In this document: piece by piece, positions 45,663 through 53,902 of the stretch
Layout: every line of letters starts with the position of its first letter
Numbering within the stretch: the stretch's first letter is position 1
Assembly (NCBI RefSeq): GCF_005434945.1
Contig: NZ_SKCH01000004.1
Location: forward strand, 124,001 to 188,000
DNA from: Prescottella subtropica
GTDB lineage: Bacteria; Actinomycetota; Actinomycetes; Mycobacteriales; Mycobacteriaceae
Length of the DNA stretch: 64,000 bases
Direction of reading: 5' to 3'
Made by a program: the position numbers and the translations under genes
The notes under the pieces: generated by a model
Database searches by the model: none
What the model was told of the DNA's origin: nothing
The model's input: the letters and a program-made list of their open reading frames with translations, nothing else

Positions 45663-46319
45663 GTGGTTGTTGTGTCTCTTGTTGTCCTTGTTTTCGTTGT
45701 GGCCTGCGTGGCCTGCGTGGCGTGGGTGGTGGCACGCCTGCACCGGTTACGGCGCGATGCGTCGAACGTCGACACCTCCCTCCGACTCGTCCACACCGAA
45801 CTCGACCGGCGCTACGAATACATTCCGGGGCTGATCCTCGCCGCCGCCGACACCGTCGGCCGCGACTTCGTCGCCCCCGTCACCGGTGCCCGCGCCCTCG
45901 CCATGCGCATCCGCGAAGAAGACCTCGACCCGGGTCGGCAGGCGGGCGCCGAGAAAGCCCTCACCGACGCCCTGCAGTCCGTCCTCGCGACCGCACGACG
46001 TTACCCGCAGCTCACCAACGACTGGGCGTTCGTCCGTCCCGCCCACGAACTCGACCTCACCGAACAGCGGCTCGCCGGCGCCGTCCGCGTCTACAACGAC
46101 CAGGCCCGCAGCCTCAACCGGGCACTGACCACCTTCCCCGCCAACCTCCTCGGGAAACACGCCGGCATCGGCGAGGCCCCGCTGTTCGAGGCCACCCTCC
46201 TCGCGGTCCCACCGGTGGGCGCCACGGAATCGGATGTCACGGGATCGGATGTCACGGGATCGGACGCCACCCACATCGGCGAGCGGTTCGACGACCCGGC
46301 CGACGAGACCGCCGCATGA
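45663..46319 (+). CDS. LemA-like membrane protein
   Basis: A 218-residue protein with an N-terminal anchor (VVSLVVLVFVVACVACVAWV) and a helical domain with LemA features: VDTSLRLVHTELDRRYEYIP, and QRLAGAVRVYNDQARSLNRA followed by FPANLLGK. LemA proteins form a membrane-tethered helical bundle of unknown role. The start codon is the GTG at 45663; no clear ribosome site precedes it, so the mRNA may be leaderless. Near the C-terminus a 15-bp unit is repeated in tandem, giving SDVTGSDVTGSDAT. Confidence 0.78.
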   Translation: MVVVSLVVLVFVVACVACVAWVVARLHRLRRDASNVDTSLRLVHTELDRRYEYIPGLILAAADTVGRDFVAPVTGARALAMRIREEDLDPGRQAGAEKALTDALQSVLATARRYPQLTNDWAFVRPAHELDLTEQRLAGAVRVYNDQARSLNRALTTFPANLLGKHAGIGEAPLFEATLLAVPPVGATESDVTGSDVTGSDATHIGERFDDPADETAA

Positions 46320-46403
46320 GGGCCGAAAGCACTGTGACGTGGCTTCCTCGCTAGGCTTTGGCACGACCAAGAACTGCCCGACACGGTGATGGGAGAACGG
46401 CAG

Positions 46404-46937
46404 ATGACCGATCGCGACGAGCTCGCTGCGCTGGTACGCGAGCTGGCGGTGGTGCACGGAAAGGTGACCCTGTCGTCCGGCAAGGAAGCCGACTACTACG
46501 TCGACCTGCGCCGCGCCACCCTCCACCACCGCGCCGCCCCCCTCATCGGCTCCCTCCTGCGTGAACTGGTCGCCGACTGGGACTTCGACGCCGTCGGCGG
46601 ACTCACCATGGGCGCCGACCCCGTCGCCATGGCCGTCATGCACGCCGAAGGCCGCCCCATCGACGCCTTCGTCGTCCGCAAGGCCGCCAAAGCCCACGGC
46701 ATGCAGCGTCAGATCGAAGGCCCCGACATCGTCGGCAAACGTGTCCTCGTCGTCGAAGACACCACCACCACCGGCAACTCGCCGCTCACCGCCGTCCAGG
46801 CCCTCCGTGACGCCGGCGCCACCGTCGTCGGCGTCGCCACCGTCGTCGACCGCGCCACCGGCGCCGACGCCGTCATCGCCGCCGAAGGCCTCGAATACCG
46901 CTCGCTCCTCGGACTCGGGGACCTCGGGCTGAACTGA
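46404..46937 (+). CDS. pyrE: Orotate phosphoribosyltransferase
   Basis: A 177-residue PyrE. The PRPP-binding motif VLVVEDTTTTGNSP is near residues 118-131; the orotate-side VTLSSGKEADYYVDLRRATL and the catalytic-loop region RKAAKAHGMQRQIEG are intact. It joins orotate and PRPP to OMP in UMP synthesis. The ATG at 46404 lies behind GGGAG; an earlier ATG at 46386 lacks a site. In M. tuberculosis pyrE also lies close to clpB. Confidence 0.94.
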   Translation: MTDRDELAALVRELAVVHGKVTLSSGKEADYYVDLRRATLHHRAAPLIGSLLRELVADWDFDAVGGLTMGADPVAMAVMHAEGRPIDAFVVRKAAKAHGMQRQIEGPDIVGKRVLVVEDTTTTGNSPLTAVQALRDAGATVVGVATVVDRATGADAVIAAEGLEYRSLLGLGDLGLN

Positions 46938-46950
46938 GCTTCGCCTTTGC

Positions 46951-47001
46951 AGCTGAAGGGACCCGTTGTGCGCTCCTGGCGAACAAAGGGTCCCTTCAGC
47001 T
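46951..47001. repeat. Family B intergenic palindrome, copy 3
   Basis: 22-nt arms (46951-46972 and 46980-47001) pair with two mismatches. The core AGCTGAAGGGACCC is inverted in its central base relative to copies 1 and 2. It lies between the convergent pyrE and secreted-protein genes. Confidence 0.82.
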
Positions 47002-47015
47002 CGTGAGGTGGGTGG

Positions 47016-47525
47016 TCAGGGGGCGAGGTAGTACCCCTGGACGGGCACGGACATCTGCGGGCGGAGTTGGAACCACGGGTTGATCCAACCTGCTACAACG
47101 GTGAGTGATTGAACACCGGGTCCCGGGTAGATCTCGGTGCGGACGGTCGGCCCGGGAGCTTCCCCTGAGAGGATCTCGACCTCACGGAGTTCGCGACCGA
47201 AGAGTCCCTGGCTGGACACGATCGAGACCTGCACGCGGCACGTTCGGTTCTGTTCCCACCCCGGACCGACGCCGTGCATGCCGCGCGGTGTCAGTGCGAT
47301 GGTGGCCACGCCGGGGCGCGCGGGGTCGGTTTCGACGGCAGTGTCGATGATGCCGGTGCAGAAGTCGTTCTGCCCGAGAGTGGGCATTGTCGGACCGTTG
47401 AGGCTCAGATGCACGAGCGGCGCCGGCGCCGGTGCGGCCGACGCGGTTCCGGCGATGCCGGTGACGGCGACAGTGGTGACGGCCGCGGCGCCGAGTGCGC
47501 GCACGGCAAGGTTGCGAAGTTTCAT
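47016..47525 (-). CDS. Small secreted protein, unknown function
   Basis: A 169-residue protein with a signal peptide of about 33 residues (MKLRNLAVRALGAAAVTTVA, ending TASAAPA). The mature domain is beta-rich with two cysteines (FCTGIID and RTCRVQVSI) that could form a disulphide. It resembles small exported proteins of mycolata but matches no family I recognise. The ATG follows GGGGGA. It is divergent from galT. Confidence 0.7.
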   Translation of the reverse strand: MKLRNLAVRALGAAAVTTVAVTGIAGTASAAPAPAPLVHLSLNGPTMPTLGQNDFCTGIIDTAVETDPARPGVATIALTPRGMHGVGPGWEQNRTCRVQVSIVSSQGLFGRELREVEILSGEAPGPTVRTEIYPGPGVQSLTVVAGWINPWFQLRPQMSVPVQGYYLAP

Positions 47526-47652
47526 GTGTATCCCCCGTGGTGGTGCATTCCCCCGGCTATCTGTAACCGAGGGTGTCGGAAAAATAGCCGTGTGCATGGT
47601 GGCACAGCCACGGAGGCGTCATCGAACCCGGGGGTCCGCTTATCGTGGGTTC

Positions 47653-48753
47653 ATGCCGATCCGCACCACCCGCACCCGTCTGTCCGACGGGCGCGAGTTG
47701 ATCTACTTCGACGACACGGCACCGTTACCGGCCCGCGACGTCTCCGACGGCCGGGCGCTCGATCCGGTACGGGTGGCGTCGACCATGCGGTACGACGTGT
47801 TGACCGGCGAGTGGGTGACGACGGCGGCCCACCGGATGACTCGCACGTTCCTGCCGAGCGACGACGAGTGCCCGCTGTGTCCGACGCGGCCGGGACGCCC
47901 GGCGACGGAGATCCCGGCCGCCGACTACGACGTCGTCGTATTCGAGAACCGTTTCCCTGCACTGGGATCCGATCTTCCGGTCGCGGAATGTGTCGACGGG
48001 GAGAGCCTCTGGCCACAGCGGCCGGCCGCGGGTCGCTGCGAGGTGGTGAGTTTCACGAGCGACCACGACCGCAGTGTCGCGCAGTTGACGCCGGGCCGCG
48101 TGCGCACGGTGCTCGAGGCGCTGCGCGACCGGACCTGCGAGCTGTCGGCGAGGCCGGACGTCGCCCAGGTGTACTGCTTCGAGAACCGGGGCACCGAGAT
48201 CGGGGTGACGCTGACGCACCCGCACGGCCAGATCTACGCCTACCCCGAGCTGCCGCCGCGCACGACGACACTGCTGCGACAGGCGGCGCAGCATCGAAAT
48301 TGTACGGGGCGCAACTTGTTACGTGACATGCTCGACGCCGAACGTCGCGCCGGCACCCGCATCGTGGTCGACGGTGAGCACTGGACCGCGTACGTGCCGG
48401 CGGCCGCGCGCTGGCCCGTCGACCTGCACGTCGCGCCCCGCCGGGACGTCGCCGATCTCACCGAACTGCACGACGCCGAACTCGAGGAACTGTCACACGT
48501 CTATCTCGATGTCCTCGGGCGGCTCGACCGATTCTTCGACGGCGTCGACCGGCTGCCGTACATCGCCGGCTGGCACCAGGCGCCCGTCGGAGCGGGGCGC
48601 GATCTCGGTCGGCTGTACCTGCACGTGTTCTCCCTCATGCGATCCCCGCACCGGATGAAGTACCTCGCCGCCTCCGAGTCGGGGATGGGCGCGTGGATCT
48701 CCGACACCACCCCCGAGACCATCGCGCAGCGATTCCGGGAGGTCGCGCCGTGA
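47653..48753 (+). CDS. galT: Galactose-1-phosphate uridylyltransferase
   Basis: A 366-residue GalT. The zinc-site CPLCP lies near residue 75; the active-site HPHGQIY, whose central His is uridylylated, lies near residue 195. It exchanges UDP between UDP-glucose and galactose-1-phosphate (Leloir pathway). The galK start overlaps its stop, so they form a two-gene operon. No galE is in the window. Confidence 0.93.
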   Translation: MPIRTTRTRLSDGRELIYFDDTAPLPARDVSDGRALDPVRVASTMRYDVLTGEWVTTAAHRMTRTFLPSDDECPLCPTRPGRPATEIPAADYDVVVFENRFPALGSDLPVAECVDGESLWPQRPAAGRCEVVSFTSDHDRSVAQLTPGRVRTVLEALRDRTCELSARPDVAQVYCFENRGTEIGVTLTHPHGQIYAYPELPPRTTTLLRQAAQHRNCTGRNLLRDMLDAERRAGTRIVVDGEHWTAYVPAAARWPVDLHVAPRRDVADLTELHDAELEELSHVYLDVLGRLDRFFDGVDRLPYIAGWHQAPVGAGRDLGRLYLHVFSLMRSPHRMKYLAASESGMGAWISDTTPETIAQRFREVAP

Positions 48754-49910
48754 CCATGTGGTTCCGCCCGATTTCCGACAGTGAACTCTGTTCGGCCGCA
48801 ACAGAGTTGTTCATGCGTGAGTTCGGTGCGGAGCCGGAGTTCGTGTGGGCCGCGCCGGGCCGGGTGAACCTCATCGGCGAGCACGTCGACTATGCGGGCG
48901 GGCTGTGCCTGCCGATCGCGTTGCCGCACAGCACCGTCGTCGCCGTCGCACCCCGCACCGACGGAGTGATCCGGTTGCGGTCGACGGCCGGGCAGTCGTG
49001 GGACGGGCGTATCGACGCCGTCGGTCCGGGGTGCCCGGCCGGGTGGGCGGCATATCCGGCGGGGGTGCTGTGGGCGCTCGGCCAGCGGGGCGGGGTGGAT
49101 GCAGTCTTCGTGTCGAGCGTGCCGATCGGGGCGGGGCTGTCGAGTTCCGCGGCCCTGGAATGCAGCCTCGCCGCGGCCGTGTCGTCGGACACGGACCGGA
49201 CGGTGCTCGCCGCGGCCTGCGTGCGCGCCGAGAACGAGATCGCTCTCGCACCGACCGGCGGCATGGACCAGGCGGCGTCGCTGCTGACCGTGGAAGGCCA
49301 TGCACTGCTGGTGGATTCCGCGTCCGGGCAGACGCGACACGTGCCGTTCGATCCGTCCGCGCACGGGCTCGAACTGCTCGTGATCGACACCCGAACCCCG
49401 CACCGGCTCGTCGACGGACAGTACGCGAACCGTCGATCCGCGGTGGAGCGGGCGGCCCGACGCCTCGGTGTCGCATCGCTGCGGGAGCTCGCGGACCGGG
49501 GCCACGACGGCGCAGACGCGGTGCGGTCGCTGAAGGACGACGTCCTGCGGCGTCGAGCATGGCATGTGATCAGTGGGATCGACCGCGTCCGGCTCGCCGT
49601 GACGGCCCTCGAGGCAACGGATTTCGCGGAGTTCGGACGGCTGCTGACCGCATCGCACCTGTCGTTGCGCCACGACTTCGCGGTGTCGTGCCCCGAACTC
49701 GACACCGCCGTCGGAGCGGCCATGGCAGCGGGCGCGCTCGGTGCCCGCATGACCGGCGGCGGCTTCGGTGGCTCCGCGATCGCCCTCGTCCCCGCCGATC
49801 GGACCGCCGACGTCGTCGAGCATGCGCGACGACTCGCGGCGGAGCGGCATCACCCGGACCCGGCCTTCGCGACGGTCACGGCGTCGGCGCCGGCGCGTCG
49901 ACTGTCCTGA
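48750..49910 (+). CDS. galK: Galactokinase
   Basis: A 386-residue GHMP kinase with all three family motifs: GRVNLIGEHVDY near residue 30, the ATP loop VPIGAGLSSSAALECSL near residue 125, and MTGGGFGGSAIAL near residue 335. The GTG at 48750 has GGGAGG at ideal spacing and overlaps the galT stop (GTGA); an ATG two codons later is too far from the ribosome site. It phosphorylates galactose at C1. Confidence 0.93.
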   Translation: MTMWFRPISDSELCSAATELFMREFGAEPEFVWAAPGRVNLIGEHVDYAGGLCLPIALPHSTVVAVAPRTDGVIRLRSTAGQSWDGRIDAVGPGCPAGWAAYPAGVLWALGQRGGVDAVFVSSVPIGAGLSSSAALECSLAAAVSSDTDRTVLAAACVRAENEIALAPTGGMDQAASLLTVEGHALLVDSASGQTRHVPFDPSAHGLELLVIDTRTPHRLVDGQYANRRSAVERAARRLGVASLRELADRGHDGADAVRSLKDDVLRRRAWHVISGIDRVRLAVTALEATDFAEFGRLLTASHLSLRHDFAVSCPELDTAVGAAMAAGALGARMTGGGFGGSAIALVPADRTADVVEHARRLAAERHHPDPAFATVTASAPARRLS

Positions 49911-49953
49911 CCCGACCAACCACCCGCCCAATGCTGCCCGCCTTGCCCCTCGA

Positions 49954-50016
49954 CGCGTTTCGCGCACTTGTCGCGCCTCGGAAGGCCGGAAATCCACGAC
50001 AAGTGCGCGAAACGCG
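49954..50016. repeat. Family C intergenic palindrome, copy 2
   Basis: CGCGTTTCGCGCACTTGTCG (49954-49973) pairs perfectly with 49997-50016; the loop of 23 nt can form an inner CCGGAAATCC-type fold. It lies between convergent galK and the exporter gene. Confidence 0.88.
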
Positions 50017-50035
50017 GGGGAGCGGGACTCGAATG

Positions 50036-51286
50036 TCAGTCGGCGTCGCCGACGGTGACGGCGGTGGCCTCCTCGATGCTGTGCGGGGCCGGATCGTGGT
50101 CGTCGACGTGGGTGAGGACTCTGCGCCCGGACATGAGCACGGCGATGCCGGCGACGGTGCAGATCGCGCCCACCCAGAACGGCATGTGAACGTTGTGCTC
50201 GCCGAGTTTGCCGGCGACGTACGGGGCGGCGGCACCGCCGACGAAGCGGACGAAGCTGTAGGCGGCCGACGCGGTGGAACGTTCGACGGGCGCGGAGATC
50301 ATCACGGTCTCGGTGATGAGGGTGTTGTTGACGCCGAGGAACAGGCCGGCGAGGACGACACACATGATCAGGACCGGCTTGGATTCGGTGAACAGCGCCA
50401 TCGCGGCGAGGTCGAGTGCGAACAGGCTCAGGGCGGCGACCATCACCGGCAGGGTGCCGAAGCGGCGCTGCAGTCGCGGCGCCAGGAACACCGAGGCCAC
50501 GGCGAGCGCCAGGCCCCAGCCGAAGAAGATGAAACCGATTGCGTACGTGCCCATGTCGAGGGGGAACGGGGTGTACGCGAGCAGGGTGAAGAAGCCGTAG
50601 TTGTACAGCAGTGCGGTGATCGCGACGGTGAGCAGGCCACGGTGGCGCAGTGCCTGGAACGGGGCGGCCAGCGATGTCTTGTGCTGCGGCTTCGGGGCCG
50701 TCGGCAGCATGACGACGATGAGGATGAACGCGATCGCCATGAGGGTGGCGACACCGAAGAACGGTGCGCGCCAACTGATGTTGCCGAGGACGCCGCCGAC
50801 GAGGGGGCCGACGGCGATACCGATACCGAGCGCCGCCTCGTACAGGATGATCGCGCGAGCCACGCCGCCGCTCGCGGCACCGACGATCGCGGCCAGCGCG
50901 GTCGCGATGAACAGGGCGTTGCCCAGACCCCAGCCGGCCCGGAATCCGACGATCTGGTCGATCGTGCTCGACGCGCCGGCGAGGGTCGCGAAGACGACGA
51001 TGATCGCCAGACCCCACAGCAGGGTCTTCTTGGCGCCGATGCGGCTCGAGATCATGCCGGTGAACAGCATTGCGACACCCGTGACCAGCATGTAGCTGGT
51101 GAACAGCAGCGACACCTGCGACGGGGTGGCGTCGAGCTGTTCGGCGATCGGCTTGAGGATCGGGTCCACCAGGCCGATGCCCATGAAAGCGATCACGGAC
51201 GCGAAGGCGACGGCCCACACGGATTTCGGCTGCTGCAGGATGCTGGGTTTGGGGCTCGCGGCGGTGGGCGCGGTCGTGGTGCTCAC
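50036..51286 (-). CDS. Major facilitator superfamily transporter, drug-exporter type
   Basis: A 416-residue protein with about twelve hydrophobic segments. The loop between helices 2 and 3 reads GMISSRIGAKKTLLWG, the MFS motif A in a relaxed form, and motif C-like GPLVGGVLG follows in helix 5. This points to a proton-linked exporter, though the substrate is unknown. The GTG start overlaps the marR-type stop (GTGA), forming a regulator-exporter operon as commonly seen for drug or phenolic efflux. Confidence 0.85.
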   Translation of the reverse strand: MSTTTAPTAASPKPSILQQPKSVWAVAFASVIAFMGIGLVDPILKPIAEQLDATPSQVSLLFTSYMLVTGVAMLFTGMISSRIGAKKTLLWGLAIIVVFATLAGASSTIDQIVGFRAGWGLGNALFIATALAAIVGAASGGVARAIILYEAALGIGIAVGPLVGGVLGNISWRAPFFGVATLMAIAFILIVVMLPTAPKPQHKTSLAAPFQALRHRGLLTVAITALLYNYGFFTLLAYTPFPLDMGTYAIGFIFFGWGLALAVASVFLAPRLQRRFGTLPVMVAALSLFALDLAAMALFTESKPVLIMCVVLAGLFLGVNNTLITETVMISAPVERSTASAAYSFVRFVGGAAAPYVAGKLGEHNVHMPFWVGAICTVAGIAVLMSGRRVLTHVDDHDPAPHSIEEATAVTVGDAD

Positions 51287-51771
51287 GTATCCCTCCTCGG
51301 GTGTGTCGTGCGGTCCACGGCGGCGGACCGGATGATGGTGCGGAGTTCTCCGAGTCCCTCGGTGAGCAGTGCGATCTGTGCGGGTTCGAGGTGCGCGAAG
51401 TACGGAGTCAGATCGTCGGCGATGGCGTGCCGGCCTTCGACGAGCCAGCGTCGGCCCGCGTCGGAGATGTCGACGAGAACCGCACGACAGTCGTCGGGGT
51501 CGGGGTGCCGGGACACGAGGCCTTCCTCGCCGAGCCGCTTGAGCAGCGCGGTCGCGGACGGCTGCGACGAACTGTCGAGCCGCGCGAACGTGCTGATCCG
51601 CAGCGGTCCCTGCTCCTCGAGCAGGGACAGTGCCCGCATCCAGGGTCGGGGCCGGTCGTCGTGGGCGACGGCGGATGCCAGCCGGGTGAAGCGATGGGCG
51701 TTGCTCACCAGCTGCACTAACAGGTCTCGGAACGCGGGGTCGGCGGAACTCACGGATACGAATAATTGCAT
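51283..51771 (-). CDS. MarR-family regulator
   Basis: A 162-residue MarR protein. The winged helix spans about residues 48-115 (GPLRISTFARLDSSSQPSAT, then LVSRHPDPDDCRAVLVDISD, with the DxRxxxV wing signature). It is the first gene of the operon with the MFS exporter and probably represses it. A 25-bp imperfect palindrome overlaps its start codon (51766-51790). Confidence 0.88.
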   Translation of the reverse strand: MQLFVSVSSADPAFRDLLVQLVSNAHRFTRLASAVAHDDRPRPWMRALSLLEEQGPLRISTFARLDSSSQPSATALLKRLGEEGLVSRHPDPDDCRAVLVDISDAGRRWLVEGRHAIADDLTPYFAHLEPAQIALLTEGLGELRTIIRSAAVDRTTHPRRDT

Positions 51772-51790
51772 ACGCTAACTATCTATGTAA
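51766..51790. promoter_or_regulatory. Candidate MarR operator over the marR start
   Basis: TTGCATA-N11-TATGTAA pairs at 6 of 7 positions and covers the ATG of the MarR gene, as many autorepressors do. Confidence 0.45.
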
Positions 51791-51791
51791 A

Positions 51792-51862
51792 CCCCTGCGT
51801 TTCGCGCACCTATCGCGACCGGCGGGCCGGAAAACCCGCGTCAAGTGCGCGAAACGCGGGGG
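51792..51862. repeat. Family C intergenic palindrome, copy 3 (divergent gap)
   Basis: Arms of 26 nt (51792-51817 and 51837-51862) pair except for five positions near the loop and one near the base. GCGTTTCGCGCAC and its complement are exact. It is the most decayed copy and lies between divergent genes, where no terminator is expected. Confidence 0.8.
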
Positions 51863-51927
51863 AAGCAGCCACCGGCCCGGTACGTTCGTGACGAACAGGA
51901 CACGAGGGTGCGGACGAGGGAGTGGGC

Positions 51928-52671
51928 ATGGCATTCGGGCGGATCGGAACGTGGCTTCTCGACCATGCGGAACACTTCGTCTTCGCCGGTGCGGCGGCCG
52001 CGACGGTGTACGGCGGCGTCGCCGGCAGCGAACGTGTCCAGCAGGTGGCCAAGCCGCTCATCGCGCCGGCGCTCGCGGCCCGGGTGCTGCGTCGCCGCGC
52101 CGATCTCGGAACCTCCGACACCGTGCTGCTCGTCACCGGACTGGCCGCCGCGACCGTCGGCGACGTCTTCATGATCGACCCGGACGACGACACCCGTCTG
52201 CGCCGCGGTGCGACGTCGTTCGCGGTGATGCAGTCCGCCTACTCGGCGCTGCTCGCCACGCACGGTGCCCGCCCGCGCCGGGGGACCGCGGCACCGAGGC
52301 TGGCCGCGTGGGCGACGGCGTCGGGCCTGTTGGCGGCGAAGGCGCCGGCGGTGGCGCCGACCCTCACCGGCTACGGGGCGCTGCTCGGGACCACCGCGAC
52401 CCTCGCCGCCGATCCGGCGCTCGCACCCGATGCCGCCGCCGTCGTCGGACTGCCGGTGCCGAACCGGCGGGACCGGCGCAGCTGGCTCGGCCTGGGCGGA
52501 CTGCTGTTCACCGGGTCGGACGGGCTGATCGTGGTACGCAAACTGTTTCTGCGCCAGGAGAAGTCGCGTGTGGTCGCCGAGGGTGCGGTGCTGGCGTCGT
52601 ACGCGGCCGCGCAGGTGCTGCTCGTCGAGGGCATGATCGCGCTCGGCATCGTCCGGACACGAAACCGTTAG
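51928..52671 (+). CDS. Lysoplasmalogenase-like (YhhN/TMEM86) membrane protein
   Basis: A 247-residue protein with about eight weakly hydrophobic segments. GDVFMIDPDDDTRLRRGATS resembles the conserved GD-containing helix, and TGSDGLIVVRKLFLRQEKSR the later S-D motif, of YhhN proteins. Human TMEM86B hydrolyses lysoplasmalogen; the bacterial role is unsettled. The ATG at 51928 follows GAGGGAG; a GTG six bases earlier is possible. Its stop overlaps that of the converging gene. Confidence 0.72.
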   Translation: MAFGRIGTWLLDHAEHFVFAGAAAATVYGGVAGSERVQQVAKPLIAPALAARVLRRRADLGTSDTVLLVTGLAAATVGDVFMIDPDDDTRLRRGATSFAVMQSAYSALLATHGARPRRGTAAPRLAAWATASGLLAAKAPAVAPTLTGYGALLGTTATLAADPALAPDAAAVVGLPVPNRRDRRSWLGLGGLLFTGSDGLIVVRKLFLRQEKSRVVAEGAVLASYAAAQVLLVEGMIALGIVRTRNR

Positions 52672-53123
52672 GGCAGAATCATGATCCGGTCCCGGTCGCG
52701 GGGATCGACGCGGATCGGGACGATCCCGCCGACGACGAACCGGTCCCGGTCCTCCGGGAAGACCTCGTACCGCACCCGGCCGCGATAGGGGTCCGACCCC
52801 GGGACGGTGAGGTCGAGGTCGAGTTCGGTGACCACGGCGTCGGCGATGCTGTTGCCGGTCCTCCGAATCTGTTGGGCGCGAGTGATCGTCGCCCATCCTT
52901 CGAGTCCGTGCCGCGCGAGCCGGCGATCCGAGCGGGTGGGACTCCCGGCCCACATCATGCCCAGCCCCAGCGCCGATCCGTAGGCGGCGAGCAGGCCGCC
53001 GATCTGGTAGGGGATCGTCCCCTCGGGGGTGTGCTCGACGAGTCGGCCCAGCCAGATCGCCAGCACGATCACGTAGCTGACGGTGATGACGCAGACGGTG
53101 CGGACGATGCGGGGATGGTTCAT
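52668..53123 (-). CDS. Small membrane protein, unknown function
   Basis: A 151-residue protein with two N-terminal hydrophobic segments (about residues 7-26 and 41-60) and a soluble C-terminal half of about 90 residues. The latter has a beta-barrel-like pattern (ADAVVTELDLDLTVPGSDPY; VGGIVPIRVDPRDRDRIMIL) similar to DUF3592-type or SHIRT-type small domains. No catalytic motif is seen. The 3' end overlaps the lysoplasmalogenase-like gene by 4 bp. Confidence 0.65.
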   Translation of the reverse strand: MNHPRIVRTVCVITVSYVIVLAIWLGRLVEHTPEGTIPYQIGGLLAAYGSALGLGMMWAGSPTRSDRRLARHGLEGWATITRAQQIRRTGNSIADAVVTELDLDLTVPGSDPYRGRVRYEVFPEDRDRFVVGGIVPIRVDPRDRDRIMILP

Positions 53124-53148
53124 GGCCTTCTTCTCGTTCGCCCCCAGC

Positions 53149-53769
53149 CTAGCCGCCCGGATCGGACCCGTATCCGGGCTGCGCCACGATCGCCGGGGCC
53201 AGCCATCGTCGTAGGTAGCGACGCAGGTCGTCGTCGGATCGTGGGGGTGTGCCGGGGGAGACGAAGAACGACTGCATGGTCCGCAGCAGGTGCTCGACGA
53301 GTTCGAGCAGTGCCGCGTCGTCGTAGCCGTGGCGCTCCCAGTCGACGTCGAAGCGTCGGATCATCGTCGTGCCGAACATGCGGGCCTCGTCCGACGTGAT
53401 CCCGGGGGTGTTCGAGTGCGCGCCCGACAGCATGATGCCCAGGTGTGGGGTGCGCCGGACGTCGTCGAGTGTGAAGACGACGCCCTCGACGACCGCCTCG
53501 GTCGGATCGTGCAGTCCGTGCACGCGGGCGGTCAACCGGTCGAGGAATGCGTCGACCGACGCGATCGCGGTCGCCCGCATGAGTGCGTCGGCGCTGGGGA
53601 AGTAGCGGTACACCGTCTGCCGGATGACGCCGAGTGCGTCGGCGACCTCGGCGATGCCGACCGCCGACCCGGTGCGGGAGATCGCCTCGACGGCCACCTC
53701 GACGATGCGCCGCGCGGCCTCCGCGTCATCGACCGGGGGTCGGCCGCCCCATCCTCGTCTGCGTGCCAC
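53149..53769 (-). CDS. TetR-family regulator
   Basis: A 206-residue TetR protein. The helix-turn-helix (about residues 17-63) reads ISRTGSAVGIAEVADALGVI then RQTVYRYFPSADAL. The rest is the helical ligand domain. A GTG at 53769 is the best start; the ribosome site is weak, and the frame continues upstream into the divergent promoter. It probably controls the facing hydrolase and membrane-protein genes and itself through the palindrome at 53833-53862. Confidence 0.85.
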   Translation of the reverse strand: MARRRGWGGRPPVDDAEAARRIVEVAVEAISRTGSAVGIAEVADALGVIRQTVYRYFPSADALMRATAIASVDAFLDRLTARVHGLHDPTEAVVEGVVFTLDDVRRTPHLGIMLSGAHSNTPGITSDEARMFGTTMIRRFDVDWERHGYDDAALLELVEHLLRTMQSFFVSPGTPPRSDDDLRRYLRRWLAPAIVAQPGYGSDPGG

Positions 53770-53832
53770 GGGCGGACGGTACCAGCATCGAGGCCCGTCC
53801 AGGCGCAGGCCACGGCGATTTCGACGAAAGTC

Positions 53833-53862
53833 ATCATACAAACCATCCGTCATTCGTATGAT
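53833..53862. promoter_or_regulatory. Candidate TetR operator in the divergent gap
   Basis: ATCATAC at 53833-53839 is repeated in inverse as GTATGAT at 53856-53862, with 16 bp between. It lies between the TetR gene and the metal-dependent hydrolase gene. Confidence 0.5.
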
Positions 53863-53902
53863 CGCGACGGCAGCCGAACGAACGACGAACGAGGTAGCGC
53901 GC

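Noticed and set aside
48501-51778. Very long open frames on either strand across galK and the exporter
   Set aside because: They run through stop-rich gaps and known motifs of GalK, MFS and MarR in other frames. Only those known frames have ribosome sites and motifs.
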